Below, one piece after another: positions 20,942 through 30,362 of a DNA stretch of 43,902 nucleotides. The position numbers and the translations under genes were made by a program. The notes under the pieces are model-generated. The model saw only the letters and a program-made list of their open reading frames with translations. It searched no databases and was not told where the DNA came from. This DNA comes from Planctomycetota bacterium (GTDB lineage: Bacteria; Planctomycetota; PLA2): NCBI GenBank assembly GCA_027297745.1, contig JAPUHK010000112.1:1-43902 (forward strand), in the 5' to 3' direction. Position 1 is the stretch's first letter. Every line of letters begins with the position of its first letter.

Positions 20942-22072
20942 CTACTCTCCGCCGTCGATGATGCGCAGCACGACCTCGGCTGCGGCCTGCGAGGGCACCG
21001 GTCCGCTCAAGACCCGCTGCTTGATCTGCTTGAAGCGGCGGCGCTGCTCCTCCCGTTCGTCCGCGTTGCTGAGCAGCGACTGGGCGGCCGCCGCGACGCG
21101 TTTGGGGTTGCGGCTGCCCATCAGGAACTCCGGCACGACCTCCTCGCGCGCGAGCAGGTTGGGCATGGCCATGAAGCCGGCCTTGAGCGGCTTGCCGATG
21201 AAGTACGTGATCGGGTGCAGGCGGTAGATGACGACGGCGGGGCAGCCGTAGTACAGGGCCTCCATCGTCGCCGTGCCCGAGGTGATCAGGGCCAGCTCCG
21301 CCTCGCTCAGGATCTCGCCCACGGCGCCGTCGAAGACCTCGCCCGGCATCCCGGAGTCGGCCAGCATGCGCTGCACGCGGCTGCGCTTGTGCGGGTGTCC
21401 TTGCGAGACGAGCAGGTACGGCCGCGGCTGCATGCGCTGAGCGACCTCGAGCATCACGGGCAGGCTGGCCGTGATCTCCAAGTGCCGGCTGCCGGGCAGC
21501 AGCGCCAGGCGCGGCGTGGGCAGCGTGCGCAGGTACTCCAGGCGCTCCGCGTTCAGCTCGCGGTGCTGCAGACGCTCGAACAGCGGGTAACCGACGTACG
21601 TCGCATCGATCCCGGCTTCGTCGTAGTAGGGCTTCTCGAACTCGTGGATCAACAAAACGTGGCTGTACGCGCGCCGGATCGGCCCGAGCGTGTAGTACCT
21701 GCGGCCCCAAAACTGCGAGCCCACGAAGTGGATCACCGGGATCCCGCGCTCCTGCGCGCTCACGCCCAGGAAGAGATGGAAGGCCTGGTAGTCGATCGTG
21801 ATCAGCGCGTCGGGACGGCTGCGCTCCCAGTCCTCCTGCGACAGCCGGCGCATCTTGGCGTGCAGAGGCACACGCTTCAGGTTCCCCATGAGCCACATGG
21901 CGGACTTGGTGGCCGGGTCCATGATCAGCCGCATGCCCTCCGCGACCATCTCGTCGCCGCCCAGGCCGGCGAAGGTGATCCCCGGCGCGTGCGTTTTCAG
22001 CGTGCGCATCAGCCCGGCGCCGATGGCGACGCCCGAGGGATCGCCGGAGCTCAAGAAGAGATGAGGCGCCAT
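20942..22072 (-). CDS. lpxB: lipid-A-disaccharide synthase
   Basis: Joins UDP-2,3-diacylglucosamine and lipid X into the lipid A disaccharide at the inner membrane. About 376 residues from the ATG at 22072, which overlaps the upstream gene by 22 bases. GT19 features: LFLSSGDPSGVAIGAGLM at the N-terminus, FAGLGGDEMVAEGM, ITIDYQAFHLFL, LLPGSRHLEI, LALITSGTATMEALYYGCPAVVIYR and PNLLAREEVVPEFL. The start at MAPHLFLS gives the family length; a longer open frame upstream lies inside the neighbour. Last gene of a four-gene operon. Confidence 0.95.
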   Translation of the reverse strand: MAPHLFLSSGDPSGVAIGAGLMRTLKTHAPGITFAGLGGDEMVAEGMRLIMDPATKSAMWLMGNLKRVPLHAKMRRLSQEDWERSRPDALITIDYQAFHLFLGVSAQERGIPVIHFVGSQFWGRRYYTLGPIRRAYSHVLLIHEFEKPYYDEAGIDATYVGYPLFERLQHRELNAERLEYLRTLPTPRLALLPGSRHLEITASLPVMLEVAQRMQPRPYLLVSQGHPHKRSRVQRMLADSGMPGEVFDGAVGEILSEAELALITSGTATMEALYYGCPAVVIYRLHPITYFIGKPLKAGFMAMPNLLAREEVVPEFLMGSRNPKRVAAAAQSLLSNADEREEQRRRFKQIKQRVLSGPVPSQAAAEVVLRIIDGGE

Positions 22073-22389
22073 ACCAGCGTCACCAGGGAAGAGGTCCACA
22101 GCACGGTCGCGCACGCAAAAGCGAGCGGGACGAAGTAGATCGTAGGCAGCAGGCTGAAGCCCTTGCGGGCGTCTACCGCGTGCACCAACAGCAAGACCGC
22201 CGGGAGCACCAGGAAGAACCCCCCTAAGACGATCTGCATCACGAGCGCCGTATTGCGGGCCAGGTGCAGGGCCATCAGCACGCTGAAGACGAGCCCGAAC
22301 AGGCCGGCGATCCAGAAGCGCGCGTGGAAGTAGGCGAAGCCCGTCGCAACGAGGCAGAACGTCACAGCCGCGAAGTAGGCGGGGGTCAT
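22051..22389 (-). CDS. small four-helix membrane protein of the lipid A operon
   Basis: 112 residues, four hydrophobic helices (starting MTPAYFAAVTFCLVATGFAY), no recognised motif and no signal for export. It overlaps lpxD by ATGA and lpxB by 22 bases, so all three are translated together. The position suggests an accessory role in lipid A synthesis or transport, but that is inference only. Family unknown to me. Confidence 0.75.
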   Translation of the reverse strand: MTPAYFAAVTFCLVATGFAYFHARFWIAGLFGLVFSVLMALHLARNTALVMQIVLGGFFLVLPAVLLLVHAVDARKGFSLLPTIYFVPLAFACATVLWTSSLVTLVWRLISS

Positions 22390-23399
22390 GACTGCTGTTG
22401 TTCGAGCTTCCGGATGCGCGCCGCCAACTCGGGCAGCCGGCGCAGCTCGATCAGATCACGCAGTGCCGCCCCGTGCTCCTTGGCCAAGGAGCCGGACAGC
22501 GTGCCGCCGCCCGGGAAAGAGCGACTTACGCCCGACTTGGCGACGATCCGGGTGTCGTCGCCGATCTCCACGTTGGGCGTCAGGCCCACCTGGCCCCCGA
22601 GCAGACAGCGTGCTCCGAGCATGGCGCCTCCGGAGAGCCCTGTCTGGGCGGCGATGAGCGTGTACTCGCCAATCGTGCAGTTGTGCCCGATGTGCACCAG
22701 GTTGTCGAGGGCCGCGCTCTTGTGGAGGCGTGTTTCGTCGAAGCGGGCGCGGTCGATGGCCGCGTTGGCGCCGACCAGCACGTCGTCGCCGAGCACGACG
22801 CGGCCGAGCTGCGGCACCCGCATCACGCCCTCGGCGGTGGGGTGGAAGCCGAACCCGTCGAAGCCGACTACGGCGCCGGGGCCAAGCACGACGCGGTTGC
22901 CGATCTCGGCGTTGCGCACGACCGCGTGCGGGTGCAGGACGCAGTCGCTGCCGAGCGTCACGCCGCGGCCGACGTAGGCGCCGGGATAGAGCACGCAGTT
23001 CGCGCCGATGCGCGCACCCTTGCAGATCGTCACGAAGGGCCCGACCACGACGCCGTCGCCCAGCTCGGCGGCGGGATCGATGTAGGCCTTGTCGGACACC
23101 CCCTCGAACGGATGGCTCGTGTCCTGCAACCCGAGCGCGTGGATCACGCGGATCGCTTCGGCTTGGGGATCCTCGACGCGGATCACGGGGCCCTCGCGCC
23201 TGGCGTCGCTGTCTGGGGCCAGGAGCACCGCGGCGGCCCGCGTCGTTGGCACCTGCGACGCGTAGCGCGCTTGCGCCAGGAACGAGAGGTCCTGCGGTCC
23301 CGCGGACTTCAGCGAAGCCACCCCCGCGACGGTCGCGCCGCCGTCCCCTTCGAGCTTGCCGGAGCAAAGCTCCGCCACCTCCGCGACCGTCAGCGCCAT
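22386..23399 (-). CDS. lpxD: UDP-3-O-acylglucosamine N-acyltransferase
   Basis: Adds the N-linked 3-hydroxyacyl chain from acyl-ACP in lipid A synthesis. 337 residues: an N-terminal uridine-binding domain (ending near VSDKAYIDPAAELGDG) and a left-handed beta helix of hexapeptide repeats. The catalytic His lies in NLVHIGHNCTIGEY, and the characteristic GFGFHPTAEG is present. The ATG overlaps the preceding gene's stop (ATGA) and its own stop overlaps the next ATG. C-terminal helix ends in KLEQQQS. Confidence 0.96.
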   Translation of the reverse strand: MALTVAEVAELCSGKLEGDGGATVAGVASLKSAGPQDLSFLAQARYASQVPTTRAAAVLLAPDSDARREGPVIRVEDPQAEAIRVIHALGLQDTSHPFEGVSDKAYIDPAAELGDGVVVGPFVTICKGARIGANCVLYPGAYVGRGVTLGSDCVLHPHAVVRNAEIGNRVVLGPGAVVGFDGFGFHPTAEGVMRVPQLGRVVLGDDVLVGANAAIDRARFDETRLHKSAALDNLVHIGHNCTIGEYTLIAAQTGLSGGAMLGARCLLGGQVGLTPNVEIGDDTRIVAKSGVSRSFPGGGTLSGSLAKEHGAALRDLIELRRLPELAARIRKLEQQQS

Positions 23400-23980
23400 C
23401 AGTACTCCACCGGGCCGCTGTCCTCGGCACCCGTCTCCGGGACCGCAACGCCCATGCGCTGCCGGATGCGCGCGCCATAGGACTCGATCGTGTCGGAGTC
23501 CTGGCGCTTGACCTTCATCAGCCGGCCCAACTCCAGGACCAGCGATTTGTCGTTTTGCAGCTGGAACCCGTGACGCTCCATCATGAAGCGCATCAGCTCC
23601 ACGAAGATCTTGCCGGAGAAGAAGGCGCAGACCCGGTTCAGGAGCGCCGCGATGATCAGCATGGCCGCGAGCGTCAAGCCGATCACCAGCCACCAGTTCG
23701 CGAAGCCGCGCATCGCACCCGAGTCCTGCTGGTCGCGCAGGGCCTGGATCTCGAGGTAGATCATCAGGCCGAAGCCGGCCAGCAGGCAGACGAAACCCAC
23801 CACGACCTCGAGCTTCTGGGTGACGTACTTGCGGAAGAACTTGATCCGGTTGACCTTGAAGCTCAGCAACTCGTGCAACATGTACTTCGGGGACCGGGTC
23901 GAGATGCTCTTGGCCAGAAAGAACGTGCCGAGGACGCAGCTGCACAGGGCAATGACACGAACGGCGCTGGGATCTCGCAT
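23399..23980 (-). CDS. membrane protein of unknown function heading the lipid A operon
   Basis: 193 residues with three hydrophobic helices (about residues 8-24, 57-76 and 96-114) and a charged C-terminal domain of about 75 residues. No motif recognised. It begins the operon after a good sigma-70-like promoter and overlaps lpxD by four bases. A link with lipid A production is suggested by context only. The C-terminal part (FMMERHGFQLQNDKSLVLELGRLM) could be helical. Confidence 0.75.
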   Translation of the reverse strand: MRDPSAVRVIALCSCVLGTFFLAKSISTRSPKYMLHELLSFKVNRIKFFRKYVTQKLEVVVGFVCLLAGFGLMIYLEIQALRDQQDSGAMRGFANWWLVIGLTLAAMLIIAALLNRVCAFFSGKIFVELMRFMMERHGFQLQNDKSLVLELGRLMKVKRQDSDTIESYGARIRQRMGVAVPETGAEDSGPVEY

Positions 23981-23997
23981 GATCGTGAGGTTGTGGC

Positions 23998-24026
23998 ACG
24001 ATAGTCGCGGTCTGGGGTCAAGTCAA
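23998..24026 (-). promoter_or_regulatory. sigma-70-like promoter of the lipid A operon
   Basis: On the reverse strand TTGACT (24021-24026), a 17-base spacer, then TATCGT (23998-24003). The expected start of transcription is about 23991, giving an 11-base leader before the ATG at 23980. One of the clearest promoters in the window. Confidence 0.6.
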
Positions 24027-24074
24027 CGGAGCCGCTGATTCCAGCCCGTCTTGGAAGCGCAGCCCTAAGAGCTG

Positions 24075-25340
24075 ATGAAGCAAGCAGTTGGGTCCCTGCA
24101 CTCTCTGTTCGGCAGGGTCGAAGGCCGACGTCGCGCCGCGCTCGGCCATCGCTGGGCGGTGAACGTCGTGCTGGTCGGGGGGACGCTCACGGCGCTGCTT
24201 TTGTTCCTTGAGCGCATGGGCTTCGACGTTCCGCTCGTCGCGCTCCCGCATCTCAGCGCGGCGGACCCGATCTGGTTGCGCATGGCTGGGACGGTGGTCG
24301 TCACCCTGACCGGTCTAGCGCAAGGGTTGGTGCTGCTGCTCGGCGTGTTCCTTCTGGGTGCGCTCGTGCGCTTCGTGATGCCGCACCTGGTCCGTCGCAA
24401 AGCCGAGCATACGGCGGCGGACCTGGGGCGGCGGCTCCACACGGACTTGTACAGCGCTGCAGTCGAAGGGCGCGGGGCGGCCGGCGAGTTGACGCTCTTG
24501 CGCGCTACGCGCGCCGCACCCGCTGAGGACGCGCTCGTGCGCCCGGCGTTGCGTCGTACGCGGCTGCGCCGCTGGCTGGCGCGCGGGGTCGTGCTGCTCG
24601 TAGTGCTCGTGGCGCTGCAGCCCGGCAGCGCCGGCGGCGCGCCGGGGGACTCGGCGGCGCTCGGCGCGGCACCCGGGGGGATCCGGGGCCTGGACGCCAC
24701 GTTGCGGCTGTCCGGGCCGCCCGAGCGCACGTTCGCCGCCGGGGAGCAGATCCCCCTGCGCGTGCGCCTCGGGGCGCCGGGACGCGTCGAGCGGGACCTG
24801 GTGGGCCGCGTCCGCTTCGAGCTCGACGGAGGCGACGAGATCGTCACCGAGAAGACGCTGCTGTTGGCGGACAGGTCGCGTAGCGACGAAGCGCGGGTCG
24901 ACCTGCGCGACCTGATCCGCCGGGCCGGAGGTCTGCCGCCCGGGGAGCACGAGGTGGTCGCGCTGTGGATGTCGATGCGCAGCAATCCTTACCGCTTCCG
25001 TATCGACGGGTCCGGCGCGGTGACGGTTCCGAAGCCCGAGCCCGAGGGGAGCAACGAAGTCCCGCAGCCAGCACCGGCGCCGCAGCCTGCCCCCAAGGCC
25101 GACATGCGCCCGGTGGTGGTAGAGCCGCTCGTGGCCGACGGCGAGACCGTTCGCAAGCGGGCGCGCGTTCCGGTGGAGGTTCCGGACGGCGGCTTGCCGC
25201 AGGAGCGCACGCTCGAGGAAGCCTGGCCAGAGCTGAGGCGGCGCAAGGAGGCCGCTCTGCAGCGGCCCGGTCTCTCGCCGGCTGCGCGCGCGCTGTTGCG
25301 TGAGTACTTCGACAGGCTCAAGCCGGAGTCCGAGAAATGA
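24075..25340 (+). CDS. membrane protein of unknown function in a DUF58/BatA-like operon
   Basis: 421 residues. Two hydrophobic segments in the first 110 residues (VNVVLVGGTLTALLLF and GLVLLLGVFLLGALVRFV), a third at about residue 172 (GVVLLVVLVALQP), then a soluble part with a beta-rich region, a proline-rich linker (PQPAPAPQPAP) and a charged end (RLKPESEK). No catalytic motif recognised. The last codons overlap the DUF58 ATG. In Bat-type operons such proteins accompany the vWA proteins, so a structural partner role is inferred. Confidence 0.72.
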   Translation: MKQAVGSLHSLFGRVEGRRRAALGHRWAVNVVLVGGTLTALLLFLERMGFDVPLVALPHLSAADPIWLRMAGTVVVTLTGLAQGLVLLLGVFLLGALVRFVMPHLVRRKAEHTAADLGRRLHTDLYSAAVEGRGAAGELTLLRATRAAPAEDALVRPALRRTRLRRWLARGVVLLVVLVALQPGSAGGAPGDSAALGAAPGGIRGLDATLRLSGPPERTFAAGEQIPLRVRLGAPGRVERDLVGRVRFELDGGDEIVTEKTLLLADRSRSDEARVDLRDLIRRAGGLPPGEHEVVALWMSMRSNPYRFRIDGSGAVTVPKPEPEGSNEVPQPAPAPQPAPKADMRPVVVEPLVADGETVRKRARVPVEVPDGGLPQERTLEEAWPELRRRKEAALQRPGLSPAARALLREYFDRLKPESEK

Positions 25341-26197
25341 TCTTCACCTCGCGGGAGATCGCGCAACTGCGCCGGCTGGAGATCCTGGCGGGGAAGGTCC
25401 TCAAGGGGGAGCTGCGGGGGGAGCGGGAATTCAGCCGCCGCGGACCGGGCAGCGGCTTTCGCGAGCACCGCGCGTACGTGCCCGGCGACCCGATCCGCAT
25501 GGTGGATTGGAACGTGTTCGCGCGCATGCGCGAATTGGTCATCAAGGAGTTCGACGCCGAGGAGGCGCTCGACGTCGTGCTGCTCCACGACCGCTCGGCC
25601 AGCATGCGCGGGGCCGCCGCGCTGTGCGCGGCCAAGGTGGTCGGCGCGCTCGGTGCGATCGCGCTGGGGCATCTCGACCGGGTGCTGTGGATCCCTGCCT
25701 CCGGAGAGCACGCACGGCACGCGGAGAGCTTCACGGGCCGGGCCAGGGTCAGCGATCTGCTGGAGGCGCTCGACGGCGGCGCGGGAGGCGCCACGGACCT
25801 GCTCGGCGCGGCGCGACAGGGCCTGCCCCGCGCCATCCGCGGCGGAACCGCTTTCGTAATCAGCGATTTCTTCGACCCGGCCGGTGCCACCGGCGTGCTC
25901 AGCGAGCTGCTGCACCGCCGCTACCAGGTGCGCGTCGTGCAGCTCGAGGACTCGCAGCGGCTCGAGGCCCCGCGGCCCGGGCGCACACGGCTCGTGGACG
26001 CCGAGAGCGGCGAGACCCTGGTGTTGGACATCTCGCCCGCGACCGTGCGCGCCTACGAGCGCGCTCGTGAAGCGCGGGCCCAGGGGGTCCGTGCGTTTTG
26101 CAGGCACCGCGGGATCGGGTACCTGCGCCTGCGCGCGGACGTCCCCTTCCAGAAGATCGTGCGCTCCATCATCTCGCGCGGCTGGCTGACACCGTGA
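25337..26197 (+). CDS. DUF58 family protein (vWA-like)
   Basis: 286 residues, soluble. The DUF58 signature is clear: GSGFREHRAYVPGDPIRMVDWNVFAR, followed by the metal-site motif HDRSASM (DxSxS type) of a von Willebrand A-like fold. Such proteins usually work with a MoxR AAA ATPase and BatA-type membrane proteins in envelope protein maturation or stress tolerance; no moxR gene is present within this window. ATG overlaps the upstream stop and its TGA overlaps the next GTG. Confidence 0.9.
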   Translation: MIFTSREIAQLRRLEILAGKVLKGELRGEREFSRRGPGSGFREHRAYVPGDPIRMVDWNVFARMRELVIKEFDAEEALDVVLLHDRSASMRGAAALCAAKVVGALGAIALGHLDRVLWIPASGEHARHAESFTGRARVSDLLEALDGGAGGATDLLGAARQGLPRAIRGGTAFVISDFFDPAGATGVLSELLHRRYQVRVVQLEDSQRLEAPRPGRTRLVDAESGETLVLDISPATVRAYERAREARAQGVRAFCRHRGIGYLRLRADVPFQKIVRSIISRGWLTP

Positions 26198-27870
26198 GCT
26201 TCCTGCGACCGGAAGCGCTCTGGGTGGCACTCGTCGCGGTGGGGGTGCTGGCGGCCCATCTCATCCGCCGGCGCGCGCGCCGCATGGAAGTGCCCTTCCT
26301 GCCGCTGTGGACGGCTGCGAGCGAAACGCCGCGGGGGTTCGGCGCCTCCGTCTTGCGCGCCCTCGATCTCCTGTTGGTGCTGGTCAGTGTGGCGGCCGTG
26401 TCGCTGGCCGCCGCCGCGCCCTACTTGCCCGGCCGGCCCGGTACCGTGCGCGACCTCGTGTTGGTGCTGGACGGCGGCGTCGAGTTGCGCGCCGCACGAC
26501 GTCACGAGGAGCTGCTGCGGGCGGCAGGCGGCGAGATGGCCCGGCGCGCACCCGGGACGCGCTTCGTGATCATCGGCGTGCAGGACGAGATCGACACGCT
26601 CGTCAGCACGGATCGCCCGTCCGTGGCGCTCGGCGCGGTGATGCGGCATCCCGCGGGCTGGACGCGCCGGCCCCCGGATGAGGGGCTCGCGCTCGCGCGC
26701 ACGGCGGCGCAGGATCTCAACGATCCGGACCTGGTGTTCGTGACCGCGCGCCGGCCCGCAGCGCCGGGGTTTCGCGTGCACTCCGTGGGGGTGGCGGTGG
26801 ACAACCGCGGTTTTACGGCGCTGGACGTGATCGACGATCCGGAGGGTTCAGGGCGCCTGGCGCGTGTGGGGCTCGCGGGGTCCGGCGTGCTCGAGATCGA
26901 GCGCATCGACACCGGCGAGGTGTGGCCGGTCGCTGGAGACGGGGCGCGCTCCGTGGATCTCCCCCTGCCGGAGCGGGGCCGCGTGGTATTCAAGCTGCGC
27001 GGCCGGGACGGCTTCGCTTACGACGACGCGGTCTTCCTCGGGCTCATGGAGCAGCCGCCGCCGCGTGTGCTCGTGGTCGCCGAGGCGGAGCCGTCCCCCT
27101 TCTTGATCGCGGCCATGGAGGCGCTCCACAAGACGGGCCACGTGCAGGGACCGCTGCAGCGCGTCACCCCTGGGCACGCCGCGGAAGCGGCCAATCGCTA
27201 CGACGTGCTCGTGTTCGATCGCTGCGCAGCGCCTGTGGTAGTGCGCCGTCCGGCCCTCTACATCGCGCCGCCGGCCACCTCCAGCCTGCCGTTTCGCGTG
27301 GGCACCGAACGGCCGGCCCCGACGTTGTTCCAGGTGCGCGACACCCACCCGCTGCTGGCCGGACTGGACCTCGAGCGCATTCCACCGCGCCGCGGCCGTC
27401 CCGTGCTCGGGGGCGAGTCGCTGGCGCGCGGCGCCCCTGGGCCGCTCGTGGCTGCGGCGCCCGGGTGGATCGCGCTGGGTTTCGACCCGGACGCATGCGT
27501 GCTCGCCTCGTCACCGGCCTATCCGTTGCTCCTGCGGAACGCCATCGCGGTGCTGGGCAAGCGCAAGCTCTCCGCCCAACCCGAGTTCTTCGAGGTGGGA
27601 GAGACGGTGCGCGTAGGTGGGGACGATGCCCCCGCGCAGGACCTGCGCCTGTTGGGGGCGCCTGGGTTCTGGGATCTGAAGGGGCGCACGCTGCCCGTGA
27701 ACCTGCTTTTGCCCGGTCTCGACCTCACGCCGCCCGACGCTTTGGACGGTGACAAGCCCGACGTCGGCGACCCCGGGATCCCCGACCAGCCGCTGACGCT
27801 CCCCTTCGCAGGCGCCGCATTGTTCCTGCTGGGGCTCGCCTGGTGGATCTTCTGGCGGTCGGTGCGCTAG
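26194..27870 (+). CDS. BatA-like membrane protein with degenerate vWA region
   Basis: 558 residues from GTG 26194 (GTGA overlap). The N-terminus SFLRPEALWVALVAVGVLAAHLIRRR, then MEVPFLPLW, matches the BatA/aerotolerance regulator N-terminal membrane domain. A second helix pair is near residues 50-72, and a final helix AGAALFLLGLAWWIFW is at the C-terminus. Where a vWA metal site would be, the sequence is LVLVLDGGVEL, lacking DxSxS. The middle includes a Rossmann-like stretch RVLVVAEAEPSPFLIAAMEAL, resembling BatA-linked glutamine amidotransferase-like domains. Function unknown beyond the Bat-type context. Confidence 0.78.
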   Translation: MSFLRPEALWVALVAVGVLAAHLIRRRARRMEVPFLPLWTAASETPRGFGASVLRALDLLLVLVSVAAVSLAAAAPYLPGRPGTVRDLVLVLDGGVELRAARRHEELLRAAGGEMARRAPGTRFVIIGVQDEIDTLVSTDRPSVALGAVMRHPAGWTRRPPDEGLALARTAAQDLNDPDLVFVTARRPAAPGFRVHSVGVAVDNRGFTALDVIDDPEGSGRLARVGLAGSGVLEIERIDTGEVWPVAGDGARSVDLPLPERGRVVFKLRGRDGFAYDDAVFLGLMEQPPPRVLVVAEAEPSPFLIAAMEALHKTGHVQGPLQRVTPGHAAEAANRYDVLVFDRCAAPVVVRRPALYIAPPATSSLPFRVGTERPAPTLFQVRDTHPLLAGLDLERIPPRRGRPVLGGESLARGAPGPLVAAAPGWIALGFDPDACVLASSPAYPLLLRNAIAVLGKRKLSAQPEFFEVGETVRVGGDDAPAQDLRLLGAPGFWDLKGRTLPVNLLLPGLDLTPPDALDGDKPDVGDPGIPDQPLTLPFAGAALFLLGLAWWIFWRSVR

Positions 27871-27880
27871 TAGGGGCGAA

Positions 27881-28555
27881 CTACGGAAGCACGATGCGTT
27901 CCAACGCCAGCTCCGGATGCGCTTCGAGCTCTTCGAGCGGGAGAGCGTCCGCGGAACGGTAGGGGCCGCTGCGCGTACGCTCCAGCGACTCGAGGTGGGC
28001 GCCGCACCCGAGCGCTACTCCGAGGTCGTGAGCCAAGCTGCGGATGTAAGTGCCGCGCGTGCAAAGCACTCTCAGACGCAGGCGTGGCAGGTCGGTCTGT
28101 AGCAGCTCGAGCTCACGTACCGTGACCGTGCGGGCCTCGCGCTCGACGGTCTGCCCTTCGCGTGCCAACTTGTACAGCGGACGGCCGTCCCGCTTGAGGG
28201 CCGAGTACATCGGCGGCACCTGCCGGATCTCGCCGCGGAAGGCGTCCAGCGCCGCGTCCAGATCCGCGGCTGTGAGCGGCGGGACCGCGCGGCTCTGCAG
28301 CTGCCGTCCCGCTGCGTCGTACGTATCGGTCTCGATCCCGAGCCGGACCGTACCGACGTACTCCTTGTCGTGCGCCTGGAGCGCATCGAAGAGCTTGGTG
28401 GCCTTGCCGATGCAGACCAGGAGCACGCCCGTGGCAGCGGGGTCCAGGGTTCCGGCGTGGCCGGCCTTGCCCAGCTTCAAGGCCCGCTTGACGCGCGTGA
28501 CCGCGGTCATGGAGGTGATCCCCGCAGGCTTGTACAGGTTCAGGATGCCGTCCAC
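27881..28555 (-). CDS. truB: tRNA pseudouridine-55 synthase, short form
   Basis: Makes pseudouridine 55 in the T loop of tRNAs. From the GTG at 28555 the protein is 224 residues. It carries LYKPAGITS, the catalytic Asp in GHAGTLDPAATGVL, YVGTVRLGIETDTYD, PPMYSALKRDGRPLY and TRGTYIRSLAHDLG. It ends soon after the catalytic domain, so the C-terminal PUA domain of longer TruB proteins is missing. The frame stays open for 77 more codons upstream, but that part has no TruB similarity and coincides with the RNA candidate, so I reject it as coding. No clear ribosome site. Confidence 0.92.
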   Translation of the reverse strand: MDGILNLYKPAGITSMTAVTRVKRALKLGKAGHAGTLDPAATGVLLVCIGKATKLFDALQAHDKEYVGTVRLGIETDTYDAAGRQLQSRAVPPLTAADLDAALDAFRGEIRQVPPMYSALKRDGRPLYKLAREGQTVEREARTVTVRELELLQTDLPRLRLRVLCTRGTYIRSLAHDLGVALGCGAHLESLERTRSGPYRSADALPLEELEAHPELALERIVLP

Positions 28556-28587
28556 CAGCGCCCAACTATAGGCTGTGTTTCGAAAAC

Positions 28588-28847
28588 TATCTGGATTCGT
28601 CCTGCAGCGAAGCCACCATGCTCGAACGCTCCCTCCTGACGACTCGCTCCATGGGTCGCCGGCGTCGTCGCTTGCCTTGGGGCGCCACAGCGCCGTAGGC
28701 GCGACGGCGGCTGGCCTGGCGAAGTGTGCTTGTTTCAAACCCGGGCGCTTCCCGCTCCGCAAGTGCCGGGCAAACCTTGAACCCATCGCAGCCTATGGGG
28801 TAGCATTGGAAGATTCCAGACAGGGCGCGGGAGCGCCCCTTTCTTTT
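28588..28847 (+). ncRNA. structured RNA candidate with 6S-like rod architecture
   Basis: The truB-guaB spacer folds into a closed rod. Closing helix: TCTGGATTCGTCC (28590-28602) pairs with GGAAGATTCCAGA (28808-28820) at 11 of 13 positions; ATGCT (28619-28623) pairs with AGCAT (28802-28806). A long terminal hairpin has CGTCGTCGC (28663-28671) / GCGACGGCG (28701-28709), then GCCT/AGGC and GGCGC-CACA-GCGCC (28681-28694). On the 3' side a second hairpin pairs CCCGGGCGCTT (28740-28750) with AAGTGCCGGG (28761-28770), extended by TTCAA/TTGAA. An intrinsic terminator follows at 28823-28847. Closing stem, open centre, terminal stem and length of about 230 nt match 6S RNA; a long regulatory leader of guaB is the alternative. 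No covariance search was run. Confidence 0.5.
28823..28847 (+). terminator. intrinsic terminator between the RNA candidate and guaB
   Basis: Stem GGGCGC (28823-28828) / GCGCCC (28833-28838) with loop GGGA, followed by CTTTCTTTT. It lies 42 bases before the guaB start, on the forward strand, so it ends the RNA candidate or acts as an attenuator of guaB. Confidence 0.65.
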
Positions 28848-28889
28848 AGCCGACAGGCGGCGCGCCCCTCGACCTGAGCGGAGGTGCGC

Positions 28890-30358
<1,469 letters not shown>

Positions 30359-30362
<4 letters not shown>

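Noticed and set aside
22456-23478. Long open frames opposite or shifted to lpxD, and similar frames over coxA, ctaB, gatB and others
   Set aside because: High GC gives long shadow frames. Their translations are rich in Arg/Pro/His/Gly with no motif, while the overlapping true genes carry complete family signatures.
27868-27890. Possible further REP-like unit (TAGTAGGGGCGAACTACGG)
   Set aside because: Only the TAGGGGCG start matches; there is no stem or loop, so it is likely coincidental or too decayed to call.
28556-28786. N-terminal extension of truB on the reverse strand
   Set aside because: No TruB-like sequence in the extra residues, and the region folds into a strong forward-strand RNA with its own terminator.
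28588-28847. tmRNA, RNase P RNA or SRP RNA in the truB-guaB spacer
   Set aside because: No tRNA-like ends with a tag frame, no RNase P conserved core words and no SRP GGAA tetraloop region; length and layout fit 6S better.
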